DNA of 64,000 bases. Source: Mesostigma viride (lineage: Eukaryota; Streptophyta; Mesostigmatophyceae; Mesostigmatales; Mesostigmataceae). The notes under the pieces are model-generated. The model did not search any database, was not told the origin of the DNA, and saw only the letters and a list, made by a program, of their open reading frames with translations. Position 1 is the first letter of the stretch. Every line of letters begins with the position of its first letter. The position numbers and the translations under genes were made by a program. Location: positions 1 through 64,000 of the forward strand of contig RPFO01001726.1 of the NCBI GenBank assembly GCA_009746045.1, written 5' to 3'. Positions 34,441 through 44,507 of the stretch are shown here, one piece after another.

Positions 34441-36492
34441 CAGCTGTCCAGCCTTGGGACAGATAGCTGCGGTTCTCCAGTGCCCCGGGTGTTTTCCTAC
34501 CTTTCTACCCCTGTGGGCCGCTCCTGCCTACGGGATGTGTTCCCCTGGCTTCCGGCCGAGGGTGATGCGGAAATAGATGAGAACCCCTGCGACCTTCTAC
34601 GGGCAGTAGAGTTCATGGAGATAGCAGACCAGACAGCGGGCGTAGGATTGGGCGACCCTACTCCTACGGACGCGCCGGTAGAGGCACAGTATTCTCCTGA
34701 GTATTCGGCCTCCCCTGCGGCGTCCTCCTCTTCAGTGTCGGCGCCTTCCCCTGTCCCGTCTTCACCGAGGTCGGTCCTGTGCGCATCGGTGGAGCCTACC
34801 CCTTTGGGCTCTGGTCGTGAGCCTGATCCTCTTTCGGCGACAGTTTCTGCGATGCAGGCGCAGATCCAGTCCCTGACGGCGGCCTTCGGGGCCTTCATGG
34901 CGGCCCAGGCGCACGCTCCAGCCACGCCAGGTGGGGTGTCTGCCGCAGCTGTGCCCCCTTCCCCTTCGGTCGCCTCGACGTCTACGGGTCCGTCTGTGCC
35001 GCGCGAGCCCTCGGCGGCTGCGGTTCCCTCTGTTGCTGCGGCTCCTACGCCTTCGGCTACCTCTGCGCCTGCTACTGACGTACCTGCGCCTCGGCGCGAG
35101 TCCGCCGTCCCAGCGGCCGCGCCCGTCGCCGCCGCGTCCGAGCCGCCCACCACGTCAGCGCCGCCCTCGCGGGGTTTCTTCAGCGACCCGGGCGGTCTTC
35201 CCAGGCTTTGGGAGGGCGGTCCTCCGCAGAGGATCCCGGTGCCTGACTGGAGCTTAGACGGTAACCAGTCGTATGCCGGATTGCCTGTCCCCACGGGCCC
35301 TATTTTCAACATGTGGCCTGGTGGTGCTCCGCCCCCAGAGACCGGCGCGCCAGCTGCGGAGGCGGGTCCGTCGCGACCCCCTGCGGCATCGGGTCCGACG
35401 CGGCCCCCTGTTGTACCGGCGCCGTCTGCGTCTGTGCCGGTTCCTACCCCTTCGTCGGCCCCTGTCCCTTCGGCCCCGCGGTCTTTGGCTGCGGTTGTTC
35501 GGTCCAGTGGCTCTGACCCTCGCGCCACCCGCGCTGCCGATTCCCTTCGGGAGTTGTCAGAGGGCGATCGGGATCGGGCCCCTTCTGTGGTGCATGCGAC
35601 TCCGGAGTCGCGCGACACGCCTGTCTTTGGGTACGGTATGTCTGCGCTCGCCTGCCGCCAGTGTGACCTGCCGCGCGCCTCCGCCGAGCTTGCCATTTCG
35701 CCCATGTCCTACGGGTTCTCCCAGGTGTGTCGGGCGCCGCGGGACCGTGGCCTACCAGTTGAGACTGATCGGCCTCCTTTCGATATGGTTATTTTAGCTG
35801 ATCCGGTGTTCCAGGGTGAGATCCTGGTTCGGCGCGTCCTGTATCGCTGGGCTAGGCGCCACAATGACTTGGACACCTACGGCGGGTTCCAGTGGGCTTA
35901 CCCTCCGCCTCTGGGCATTATGGCCTCAGATGCCCTTACGGTAGAGTTTCCTGCGGTGCCGGGTGCCACGTACAGCACGGTCCTTCAGCCCATCCTAGAG
36001 TGGGATGCCCGTCGTCCAGCGCCCATCCCGGGCCAGGGTTTGGACTCTCGGGGTCATCCTCCTCCCCGGGCTAGCGACTACCTCGAGACGTTCGGGTCGC
36101 GACAGTGTGCCCGTCGGTGGCGCTCCCGTGAGATTCGGCATATCCGGTTGTGGCCGTCCAACGTGGAGCCCCTGGTAGATCTGTTTTTCCCGACGGGTAT
36201 GCGCCCTCGGATCCGGTACCATCGCCTGCTCCTGCGGGCTCTCTGCCTGATCGCGGTAGAGCCTTTCCTACGCCTCTTTGCCTGTGGTTTCCTGGACTGG
36301 GCCCGGGGCCAGGTCGTTCTTACGCAGCATAGGTATTACTGGGCCTTCCTGGGTCTTTTTCCTGACGGCGTGTGGGCCGATGTTTTCCTCACTGTAGATA
36401 GGCACGACAATGCTGAGGATGTGTCTCACTACCAGGCGTACCTGGATGTCCTGCTGGCCTCCCGTGGTACTTACCAGACGGATGGCCATTAG
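34432..36492 (+). CDS. Extra 686-codon ORF of unknown function, downstream of integrase
   Basis: It occupies the place where some Ty3-type elements carry an env or accessory gene. Residues 1-75 are acidic. A short heptad-like helix (LSATVSAMQAQIQSLTAAFG) lies at about 145-165. Residues 165-385 are Pro/Ala/Ser-rich and probably unfolded. Residues about 430-686 have normal composition and look folded, with Trp/Tyr/Arg-rich stretches such as VRRVLYRWARRHND, YGGFQWAYPPPLG and RYYWAFLGLFPDGVWADVF. I see no signal peptide, no clear membrane anchor and no RT, protease or zinc-knuckle motif, so an envelope protein is not supported. Codons are strongly G/C-ending, unlike the T/A-ending gag and pol of this element, which suggests a separate origin. 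The ATG given is the first in frame; the true start may lie in the split reading upstream. I do not recognise the family. Confidence 0.65.
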   Translation: MWLQLSSLGTDSCGSPVPRVFSYLSTPVGRSCLRDVFPWLPAEGDAEIDENPCDLLRAVEFMEIADQTAGVGLGDPTPTDAPVEAQYSPEYSASPAASSSSVSAPSPVPSSPRSVLCASVEPTPLGSGREPDPLSATVSAMQAQIQSLTAAFGAFMAAQAHAPATPGGVSAAAVPPSPSVASTSTGPSVPREPSAAAVPSVAAAPTPSATSAPATDVPAPRRESAVPAAAPVAAASEPPTTSAPPSRGFFSDPGGLPRLWEGGPPQRIPVPDWSLDGNQSYAGLPVPTGPIFNMWPGGAPPPETGAPAAEAGPSRPPAASGPTRPPVVPAPSASVPVPTPSSAPVPSAPRSLAAVVRSSGSDPRATRAADSLRELSEGDRDRAPSVVHATPESRDTPVFGYGMSALACRQCDLPRASAELAISPMSYGFSQVCRAPRDRGLPVETDRPPFDMVILADPVFQGEILVRRVLYRWARRHNDLDTYGGFQWAYPPPLGIMASDALTVEFPAVPGATYSTVLQPILEWDARRPAPIPGQGLDSRGHPPPRASDYLETFGSRQCARRWRSREIRHIRLWPSNVEPLVDLFFPTGMRPRIRYHRLLLRALCLIAVEPFLRLFACGFLDWARGQVVLTQHRYYWAFLGLFPDGVWADVFLTVDRHDNAEDVSHYQAYLDVLLASRGTYQTDGH

Positions 36493-36851
36493 ATAGAGGG
36501 CCTTAGGCCCGACCTGAGGGTGTTGTCCCTCCGGTATATAGAGTCGCCCTCACGTTCTGGCCAGTTGACTGGTCGTTCTTGGTCCTTGGTACTGATTTGT
36601 TTACTCTGTGTGTCCTGCCCAGTGCCGTTCCCCCCGGCAAGGACTTTGTTCCAGGCAGTTAGGGGAACCTACCACCAGGCTTGGTGCTGGCTAACCCTAC
36701 ACCTCCCGGCGTGGTGGTGGAGACCGAGTTAATACGTTGGTGCCTTGTATCTTGGATGGTCTGCCGATTGTGTTGGTGTGTGCTGGGTGCATTAGGTTTC
36801 CTACCCCTTGTTTTCCTCCCTGTGCGTAGGGAGAGGGCTCCCTACCTTTGT
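36493..36851 (+). other. 3' untranslated stretch of element 1
   Basis: No open frame of interest. It lies between the extra ORF and the polypurine tract. Confidence 0.6.
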
Positions 36852-36862
36852 GGGGGGGGAGG
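36852..36862 (+). promoter_or_regulatory. Polypurine tract of element 1
   Basis: GGGGGGGGAGG directly abuts the 3' LTR. Tracts of this kind prime plus-strand DNA synthesis. Confidence 0.9.
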
Positions 36863-37425
36863 TGTTACGTCGCGTAACAATTCGTTGTAGTTACGGACGT
36901 AAATTAGGTCTTTTGCCTCGGTTGTCCCTAGGTTTACGTGTAGCTCCTACCGGGACACTATTGTCCTCGTAACAGTACTGTGGTACATTGGGTGCCTTTG
37001 GGCGCCGCGCCGCGTACTTTACTAGTGGTCCTGATCCTTTGGTAGAATGTAGTGGACCAGCGTGCATCTGTATCTGTGCCGGTGCATCTGTAGGCGAGGG
37101 CCATGTCGGCCCGAGCGTGTTGGACCGTTGGTGACCATTTATGCACGTTCTACCCCTCGTGTGTTCACTCGGCGTGTGTTAAATGAATTAACACATATAG
37201 GCTTGGGTCACGGCAGTGTAGTTGTGTTTCCTTCCTCTATTCCTGGAGTAAACGGGTTGTGTAAATGGCTTATGGCGTATTATAGCAACACTTACGTTAA
37301 TGCATTGAGATCTGGATCGTCTCGTTCGTCTTTCGCTAGGGGTTTAACTAGAGGTGGCTTGACTAGTTTAGGTAGCATCAGGCCAGGTAGAGGTAGAGGT
37401 AGTGGTAGATACCCGAGGCGTAACA
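36863..37425 (+). repeat. 3' LTR of element 1
   Basis: 563 bp, TGTTACG ... CGTAACA, one mismatch against the 5' LTR (37,033). The direct repeat GTTGT follows at 37,426-37,430. Confidence 0.97.
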
Positions 37426-37510
37426 GTTGTAAGGGGTTGGCGCCGGGGTCATACTCTGGAAATCGGAGCCGGTGGGCACTCATGCATGTATACTCAAGTG
37501 GGGGCATCAT

Positions 37511-37735
37511 CTAACAAGGGCAGCATGGGCTAGTGAGCAACTCGTGGGGTGGCTAATTACTGGTTCCCACAGGGAGACTCACACAGCCGCGAAATCATGC
37601 CAAAGGGCCTATGTTCGATTCCTTGCTGGTAGCTTCTAGGCTTTCTTACTTTCTGTGTTCCGCGGAATCTCAGATTTGGGCAGCTGGCGTTTTCAGGTTT
37701 GTTGCTTTCTGACGACGATGTAAGATCGGTTGATA
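37511..37735 (+). mobile_element. tRNA-like SINE copy (plus strand)
   Basis: An A-box-like TGGCTAATTACTGG lies at 37,550-37,563 and a perfect B box GTTCGATTCC at 37,613-37,622, about 50 bp apart as in tRNA genes. The body after it (TTGCTGGTAGCTTCTAGG ... CAGATTTGGG) matches the minus-strand copy at 25,324. The tRNA part does not fold as a functional tRNA. Confidence 0.65.
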
Positions 37736-38029
37736 TTAGTTAGATTCGGCTACGTCCTCTAGGTTTGTACGTCACACTACAACCAGATTCCAGCCGTGGT
37801 CAACCTGCCTACTTCGGCGATACTAGAATATCGCGTAGGTCCGTGCGTAGTACTCCTGTGCACTTAGGTCTAGTGGTGAGTCATCTTCTATAGATTCAGC
37901 AATATCGGACATATTGGCACCCCTCTCCGGTAAAGAGGTTTTTTGCAGTTGGGCTGTTTCGAAACGTTAACCCGTGTTTTTTTTAATTAGAACGCGATTA
38001 ATATCGCGTTGTAAGCTTTTTTTAGAACG

Positions 38030-39375
38030 CATATAGCACCTAAGGAATTTTTTTTCATGGTCATGTATATACTTTCCTGAAAGCCCATAAATCAAAGGAT
38101 TTTTTGAGCTACTCAGACCTACAAAATGCCAATTCATTAGAGAGATACACTGGTTTGAATACAGGGGGGTTTGACCATGACCGCGATTTCTTGACCCTAG
38201 GTCACAAGTCATGTGCTTATTCACAAATGGTTCATGAAAAAAATCTGGCTTCTTGCACGAGCTATGGGCAACATATGCAGGCTCTGTGAAACAAAACTCA
38301 GGCCCATTGGGCCACTGGAGCTATTTTTCATTAGCATCACAATTACAACGCAGTACAACGCAGTGGGAAAGATGAGAGCCCTTCACAACATGACGCAACG
38401 ACACGAGCCCCATAAACGGGGCCATAGTGAGCTAGGAGGGTCAACACGTTGAAAATAGGAGTTGTATAAGTTATACAGCATCAAACATGCATCAAACATC
38501 ATGACTGGATGACATTATATGACTGAATCAGGCAGCCATAGCCAAAGCATCATCCACTCTCACAACGTGTTGAGCACATGCCTCGTGGGAACGGAGGTGC
38601 TGGGTTTTCATTCCATAACGCGTGCAATACTGAAAGAAAGAGGCACGTGTAATGCAAGGCTTGGATAGGTTGAGTGATCCATGAGCTTACATGCAGGCAA
38701 AGATGACGCTGGAATGCATGCTAGCAAATGGTGGCAAGATGCTAACAACACATGATTATACACCATGATTATGGGCACCTAGCTGATCTTCTTGCACAAT
38801 CAACGCAGTATAAACCATCAACATCCAATCCTCACGATATATGCACGGCTTGACGACGTATACAGCACCTAAATACTGCACAACTGCAACCTGCTATGGC
38901 TGACATGCAAGCAACGTCGAGTAGGATGGCGGCTTTAGAGAGGCTGGGGAGAGGTCGGTAGAAATAAGTGGAAAACTGGCAGAAACTAGGTAGAAACACG
39001 ATATACTTACGCCTGCAAGCACTATTGAGCCGGTGGCAGAGGCCATTTCCAGGAAAATACAGCATACCGTAGCAATAGCCACGGTCACGCCTTACGCTTT
39101 TTGCAGGCACCATCATGCCCGGAGCTACCCAATAAAAGTCTGCACAAATCTCGGTTTAGCCGAGAGTCCGGGCGTTCGGAATGAATCAACATGTGTTAAG
39201 AAGTCGAAACACCATGGAAATACCAAGCATGGTGCCGCAGCAGACCCGAGTCTTGACGTAATAATATGTATGCCGGTTTCCAGGGTTTCCGCATGAAAGT
39301 TGGGTGAGAAACTGGAAAAAACTACGTTTCCTTTGCCCCAGTACCTCAACAAACTCGTAGAAACCTAACTATCAA
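38030..39375. other. Gene-poor interior sequence
   Basis: Only short open frames on either strand (at most 94 codons) and no domain that I recognise. Mildly AT-rich. Confidence 0.4.
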
Positions 39376-39399
39376 CCTTTGAACGCATCATCATCGTCG

Positions 39400-40372
39400 G
39401 CCTAGCGATCACGAACGAGCTTGGGGAAGGGGGGCCGACTAACAAGCAGAATTTACTAGCTGACCTCATTTATGCCGACGACATCACGCTCATCGAGAAG
39501 CCGGAGTCTGCCCAACTTTGGCTGGACTGCCTGGCGCTCGAGGCTCGGGCGGTTGGTCTAGAAGTCAGCCCCAAAACGGAGGCCCTGGCCCTCGGCATGG
39601 CAGGGCCCCCACCCACACTCCGCCTCTTAGACGATGCCGAGGTCAACTACCCTACTTCAGGCCGCTTCAAGCTGCTCGGCAGTTGGCTTCCTGACTGCGA
39701 GGACGACATGACGACACGGATCGGCATGGCGTGGGCGCACCTCCATGACCACCGCCGCTGGTGGAGCAACCCCGCCCTACCCCGGATCGTCAAGCGTGAC
39801 CTCTTCAAGGTCGTCATTCTGACGATCCTGACCTACGGCGCCGAGACGTGGACACTGATGCAGGAGCTGGAGCAACGACTCGACGGCGCCGTCACCAAGA
39901 TGCTGCGCAAGGCCCTTAACATCCCCTTTGGTTTGCACATTAGTAATGAGGATTTGTACGCTGATTTGCCCTATGTTTCCCACATTATTAGGCACAGGCG
40001 CCTGGGCCTAGCCGGGCACCTGGCCCGCACAGATCAGGTAGATACATCAGATAGACTAGCTGGCACCAAGCCCGCCCAGCCTGGGCGATATGTCCTCACC
40101 TGGCGTGCCCCCGGCCGCGCGCGGCAGGGCCGCCACCCGTGGACTTTTCGTGATAGACTCGGCATGGACATGTGCTACACTAGACGTGACGGGCTCACCC
40201 CCGGGCAGCCTCCTGGTTTGTCTGTAATATGGAGGCAGATGGTGCGCAAGGATAGATGGCAAGTAGTGATGAAGGAGACCACCCCCAAGCCTGTGGGGGC
40301 TCCGCGTGTGACCAAGTATGGCATTCATAGCGATTCGGGCCGCGGTGCCCACACCCCTGTAACTAGGACCTA
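39400..40372 (+). pseudogene. LINE reverse transcriptase, C-terminal half
   Basis: The frame is open from the truncation point to TAG at 40,370. It has the catalytic box IYADDITLIE (YADD encoded at 39,471-39,482) and then RFKLLGSWLPDCE, LTYGAETWTLMQELEQRLDGA and RHRRLGLAGHLARTDQVDT. These are typical of the thumb and tail of LINE RTs (family also seen as retrovirus-like RVT_1 with C-terminal extension). The fingers and most of the palm are missing, so it is not functional. An internal ATG at 39,597 is not a real start. Confidence 0.85.
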
Positions 40373-40466
40373 GATAGCTTATACCATCCATTCCATCCCA
40401 TGTTCCCCTCCCACTGAGGACTTATGCTCACGTGACGCAGTCACGTGTCTATTAATTAATTAATTA
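39400..40466 (+). mobile_element. 5'-truncated LINE with (ATTA)n tail and 10 bp target-site duplication
   Basis: ATCATCGTCG occurs at 39,390-39,399 and again at 40,467-40,476, directly after the tail of ATTA repeats (40,451-40,466). The insert is 1,067 bp and starts within the RT palm just upstream of the YADD box. The family is the same as the LINE at 41,455-43,960. Confidence 0.85.
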
Positions 40467-40794
40467 ATCATCGTCGTGCCACCCAACAGCCACTGAAATT
40501 CGCGCGAAAACTGGCGAGATCTACCTGCCGCCATCGCCGTCGTCTTCACCTTCGTCCCGCGAAAATGCTTGATTTCAGTGGTACATATTTGTTTGCAGCT
40601 GTCACAAAAAAAATACCAAAAATACCAGGATTTTTTCTTGAATTCTATGAGATGTTTCTGACCTATGTTGAAAGTTTCAGACCAAAAATCGCATGTCGCA
40701 GGTTTGCCACGTGTCAGATTACAACGCGATACATCGCGTTCTAACCCAGGCTACAACGCGATGTATCGCGTTGTAAAAAAACACGGGTTAAGAG

Positions 40795-41109
40795 AAGAAG
40801 TGCTTTTAATCCTGTATGTGCACAACAGGAAGAAAGGGCAGAGACCCCCTTTCTAGCTCCTTCATGCCAGAGGCATGCCATGTGCAGCAGCAATCGGACA
40901 CGATAGACGATCCGGCAAGTTCTGTGGGTGCAATAAGACCCATGTGAGCATGTCATGTGAAAAGGATCGTGGGCAAGTAATCTGATCATAGCCAGGGCGT
41001 AGCATGGCTGTACAATTAAGGCTAATAAGCTAAGGCTAGGGCTGGTTGTGTACCGTGCGTTAGTGGTGCACGTGACTATAGGTATGGTGGCACGGCTACT
41101 AAGGCAAAC
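40795..41109 (-). mobile_element. SINE-like repeat R2, minus strand, tail lost
   Basis: Reverse complement of the R2 copy at 42,061-42,430 with moderate divergence. It starts (minus sense) at GTTTGCCTTAGTAGCCGTGCC, the same 5' end as the other copy, and lacks the AATT tail at its 3' end, where the possible TTAA element begins. Confidence 0.7.
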
Positions 41110-41454
41110 ATTCTAGGCTGACCAGTGATGGCTGCCATGGCGGCAGTGACTACCAATGATTAAGCTAGGGCTATTCTAGACCGCTGGGGGCCGGTCCACA
41201 TCTTAAATGTGGTTGATCATCAGGTCCCCGCCCCTCCAACTGGTACACCTTGGGCTTCTGGGGTCGTGCTTGTGACCGGCAGAGGTATTCAGGCCACAAG
41301 TCCTGTCGCTGCTGCTGCTGAGCGCGGGTCACTGTCGTCGTCCAGCATCCAGGTAAGGTCGTGCAACCTCTAGCGGCGAGAGAGGAACCGCTGCTTGTCC
41401 TCAGGGGAGGGGAAGCTGAGCAGGACTGGTGGGGGACTGAGCCGCGCCTTGTCC
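41110..41454. other. No gene identified
   Basis: Short frames only. May be further decayed retroposon sequence. Confidence 0.35.
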
Positions 41455-41503
41455 CGTGAGACAAAACAATCCTATTCTATATCTATCTATGGTGCTCGCG
41501 ACC

Positions 41504-42051
41504 CTAGGGGTCTTGGCTATAGCATGCCTCCCACCTTTGCAAACACGCTCCTTCCCCACTGCAGGGGGTTTGTTGTCCTCTATGACCTGCTGGGCCGGCC
41601 CACTTGGCCTTGTCCATCATCTTTTTCCAAATCACGGAGAGACCTAGGCCCCCCATGTCCTCTACGAGCTGTTCTTTGAAGGTGCGGGCCTTGCGGCGTC
41701 TAACCTGGCCGGGCCTGGCCCACGTGAGGAGGCGCCTGCCCGGTTGGGCGGGGCGCAGCCCTGCAGAGGGGCCACGTAAGGTGTCTACCTGGTTGGTGCG
41801 AGCTAAGTGCCCTACTAGCAGCAGGCGCCGCTGCTTGATGGTGCTGGTGATAAGTGGCATGCCGAGGTACAAGTCCTCCTTGCGGACATGGGCAGCGTAT
41901 CCTACACATGGAAAATTGACCGCAGCATGTTGGTTGGTGACCGCGCCGTCCAACTTGCTGGCAAGGTCGGCCGTGAGAGTCCACGTCTCGGCCCCGTAAG
42001 TGAGAACAGGGAGGACCAGGTCCTATTTCTCTAGCTTGCCCAGGGCCGGGC
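41504..42051 (-). pseudogene. LINE reverse transcriptase, C-terminal part
   Basis: Continues the RT beyond R2: LTYGAETWTLTADLASKLDGA, then [32 protein letters not shown] and [20 protein letters not shown], ending QDP-stop at 41,504. It aligns along its length with the LINE at 39,400 and with 54,915-55,469. A stop codon (LEK-stop-DLV) lies near 42,030. Confidence 0.85.
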
Positions 42052-42060
42052 TTGCGCCAC

Positions 42061-42430
42061 GTTTGCCTAGCCGTGCCAACATACCTAGTCACGTGCACCG
42101 CAAACGCACGGTACACAACCAGCCATGTAGCCTTAGCTTAGTCCTTGTTGTACAGCCATGCTACGTACGTCTTGGCTATGATCAGTTTACTCGCCCACGC
42201 TCCTTGTTATGCCATGCTCACATGGGTCTTATTGCACCCACAGATTGCCGGATCGTTAGCGTGTCCGTTTAGCTTACGTGCCCGAATGCAGCTGTGGCAT
42301 GCCTTTGGCATGAAGGAGACTGGGGGTCTCTGCCCTTTCTCCTGTTGTGCACACACAGGGATTAAAAGCACTTCGGTGCTCCGCGACTCGACCCCAACTG
42401 GAGCACGAGTTAAATTAATTAATTAATTAA
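42061..42430 (+). mobile_element. SINE-like repeat R2, full copy with 9 bp target-site duplication
   Basis: A 370 bp insert with an (AATT)n tail. The 9 bp TTGCGCCAC lies at 42,052-42,060 and at 42,431-42,439. It has no ORF. Related copies are at 40,795-41,109 (minus), 57,612-57,857 (plus, 5'-truncated) and 54,603-54,660 (minus, tail end only). I find no clear pol III A/B boxes, so it may derive from a LINE end rather than a tRNA. Confidence 0.85.
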
Positions 42431-42439
42431 TTGCGCCAC

Positions 42440-43940
42440 AGGGCCCGGTAATGGCGTAAAGCGTGCCAGGCGACGGGAGATACGGCGGGTCCACATCGGC
42501 CTCGCAGCTGGGGAGTAAGCTACCCAGCAACTTGACGCGGTCCCGATACAGGACTCGAGAGCCATCAAGTAGAAAGAGGTCGGGCGGTGGCTGAGTGAGC
42601 CCAATCACCAGAGCCTCGGTCTTCTTGCTGCATGTCAGACCTCAAGCCCCACCACACCGGCCTCGATTGCTAGGCAGTCAAGCCACGTCTGCACGTGCTC
42701 AGTGCCCTCGAAGAGGGTGGTGTCGTCTGCATAGATGATGTCCGCCAGCCAAATCTCCGTTTCCGCCCCGCCATGCCAGAAACGGTTGTCGACCTACACG
42801 GTCCCCTGGTTCCCTACCCACAATGCGAGCAAATCGCTTGCGCGCCTGAATCATTACGTATTCGACCACAATAATGAACAGGTAGGGCCGAGAGCACGCA
42901 GCCCTGCCACACACCCTTCTGTTAAGGGCATGGTGGCGTGGTCCCGTAGGAAGTGCGCACCGCCGGTGGTGGACCCTTCATATGCAGGTTGCGGATAACA
43001 GCAATAAGGGGGAGGGGGATCTGGAACAGAGCGAGGATGTCCCACAGCGCAGGCCAGAAAACCGAATCGAAGGCTTTGATGAAGTCCACCAGCACAAGGT
43101 GCAGAGGGGACTCACCAGGCTGAAGGCGGTGCAGTTCTTCCACAAGGCGGCGAGTATAGTGAAGGGCGCCTGTACTGTGTTGCGGCCTGGAAGGAAGCCG
43201 TGCTGAGTCTTGCTGAGGTGGCCGTCCAGCTGGGCAGTGCGCAGACGGTTCAGGATGAGCCGCATGAGAAGCTTGAGGGGGGCACTTTGGATGCACACCC
43301 CTCTATAGTTGCTGGGGTTGGCGGGCGACCCCTTGTTCTTGTACATCATCGTGCGAAAACAGTCTGCGTTGCCAGGCCGCTGGGGGCGGTTGCGGCGACT
43401 GAGCAGAATGCGGTTGCAGATATCCCGGAAGAGCAGCATGACACCAGTGTCCTCAAACTCGGCGGCGAGTTTCACGACCGCGGCCGGAATCTCGTCGGAG
43501 CCTGTGGCTGCATCGTAACGCAGGCGCTGGACCGCCTCCGTGACCTCGCGGGAGGTGAAAGGAGGCATGTCTGACGGGTCGCCGAGCGGGCCAGTCAGCG
43601 GGGGGCCTAGGTAGTCTGCCGCTGACCTGGGCGGGGCTGGGGGCCCAGCTGGGCCGCCTGCCAGGGCAGCCTGGCGGGCGGCGGCGGCTGGTAGCAGGGG
43701 CGGGGGCGGCGCAGCTGTCCCCAAGACCTCTGCAGTGGCCGCGGCCCAGGTGCGAAGCCGCTTGGCCGGTGCCCCGGGAACATAGTGGCGATGGGGTCGG
43801 CCGAGGCCGTCCGGGTGTCCGAGGCACTTGTACCAGAACCAGGCCCCCTTGCCATCATTTTTCTGCTGGCAGGTGCGCAGGTCCTTGACCATCTGCTGAG
43901 CGTCGGCCTTCTCAGCTTGCTCGTAGGCGCTGAGTCCCAA
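42440..43940 (-). pseudogene. LINE reverse transcriptase, main part, frameshifted
   Basis: The first frame (43,940 to about 42,978) holds an upstream Pro/Ala-rich linker and RT fingers (YDAATGSDEIPAAVVKL, then NYRGVCIQSAPLKLLMRLI and TQHGFLPGRNTV). After a shift near 43,190 the palm continues as LHLVLVDFIKAFDSVFWPAL (42,922-43,296), with the catalytic Asp in DFIKAFD. After another shift the YADD box appears (LADIIYADDTTLFEG; encoded at about 42,722-42,733), and then RVKLLGSLLPSCEAD up to the R2 insertion. At least two frame changes make it a pseudogene. The order of motifs is that of a LINE RT. Confidence 0.85.
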
Positions 43941-43969
43941 GCCTAGGGGGTTGTGGGAGAACCCTGGGT

Positions 43970-43998
43970 ATCAAGGAGACAACCAGCGCATGCCAGTA
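43970..43998. repeat. Short end of dispersed repeat R1
   Basis: ATCAAGGAGACAACCAGCGC plus a few bases. All R1 copies share exactly this end and differ in how far they extend from it. Confidence 0.6.
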
Positions 43999-44277
43999 TG
44001 CCCCTAAAACCCCTCAGGCTCCGGGAGAAGCCTTAACATTCTCCTGGGCTATCATGCAGGAGTTAGCATGCAACCTACGTACCCCCACACCCATCATTGA
44101 TGGACGAGCGTACAGTCGTCTTGGATAGCCCGGATGACGCGGAGTCGCCATCTGCGACTCCAGACCTGGGCGAGTGAGTCGCGCCACTTTTCTTGGCCCG
44201 ACTTGTATCCGCGCAGAAAAGTACCTCGATCATCGGGTACTCCGTGGCATGCCTTCAGCGTAGTTGTCTCACTTAAA

Positions 44278-44507
44278 ATCAAGGAGACAACCAGCGCAGG
44301 CCGGCCAGAAATCGGGAGAATCCGGACCATGGTAGCTCGAGCCTGCCGTTATCTTGTCCGCGTTTTCGAGTCGTTCAGGATGATGAATATTAATGGAGAT
44401 GGAAATGTGTAGCCTTGTGATTTGAAATCATGGCTGGCTTACGTGTAGAGCGACTAAATGACCTAGACGGTGGGGCCGGAAACAGCTTGCTTGATAAGGG
44501 CGTATGT

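Larger units (their letters stand above)
26621..37425 (+). mobile_element. Complete Ty3/gypsy LTR retrotransposon (10.8 kb), element 1
   Basis: Two 563 bp LTRs bound the element, and the 5 bp sequence GTTGT occurs directly outside both (26,616-26,620 and 37,426-37,430). Internal order is leader, viroplasmin-like ORF, gag, protease-RT-RNase H, integrase with chromodomain, an extra 686-codon ORF, and a polypurine tract. The PR-RT-RH-IN order and the chromodomain place it with Ty3/gypsy chromoviruses in the wide sense. The LTRs differ at one position, so insertion is recent. Despite this, the coding region has several frame changes. The only match to its structure in the window is element 2 at 58,838. 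Confidence 0.97.
37971..40787. mobile_element. Possible TTAA-flanked inverted-repeat element (piggyBac-like ends)
   Basis: The left edge reads TTAA-CCCGTGTTTTTTTT followed by the palindrome AACGCGAT-TAAT-ATCGCGTT (37,991-38,010). The right edge reads, in reverse complement, TTAA-CCCGTGTTTTTTT followed by two palindromes AACGCGAT-N2-ATCGCGTT (40,723-40,774). TTAA at both outer edges (37,967-37,970 and 40,788-40,791) is the target duplication of piggyBac elements. No transposase is present; the interior holds AT-rich filler and a LINE insertion (39,400-40,466). It could instead be two independent small repeats in opposite orientation. Confidence 0.45.
41455..43960 (-). mobile_element. LINE (YADD family), interrupted by an R2 insertion
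   Basis: Minus-strand LINE whose RT reads from about 43,940 down to 41,507. It is split by the R2 element at 42,061-42,430. The two sides join cleanly once R2 and one copy of the 9 bp duplication TTGCGCCAC are left out. The 5' end abuts a short copy of repeat R1 at 43,970. The 3' end shares CCCTAGGGTC and AGGATTGTTT with the LINE at 54,900. Confidence 0.8.

Noticed and set aside
34497-35705. 402-residue antisense frame opposite the extra ORF of element 1
   Set aside because: Gly/Ala/Glu-rich mirror of the GC-rich codon pattern of the plus-strand ORF; no domain.
34432-36492. Envelope gene of an errantivirus-like element
   Set aside because: No signal peptide, cleavage site, or C-terminal membrane anchor visible.
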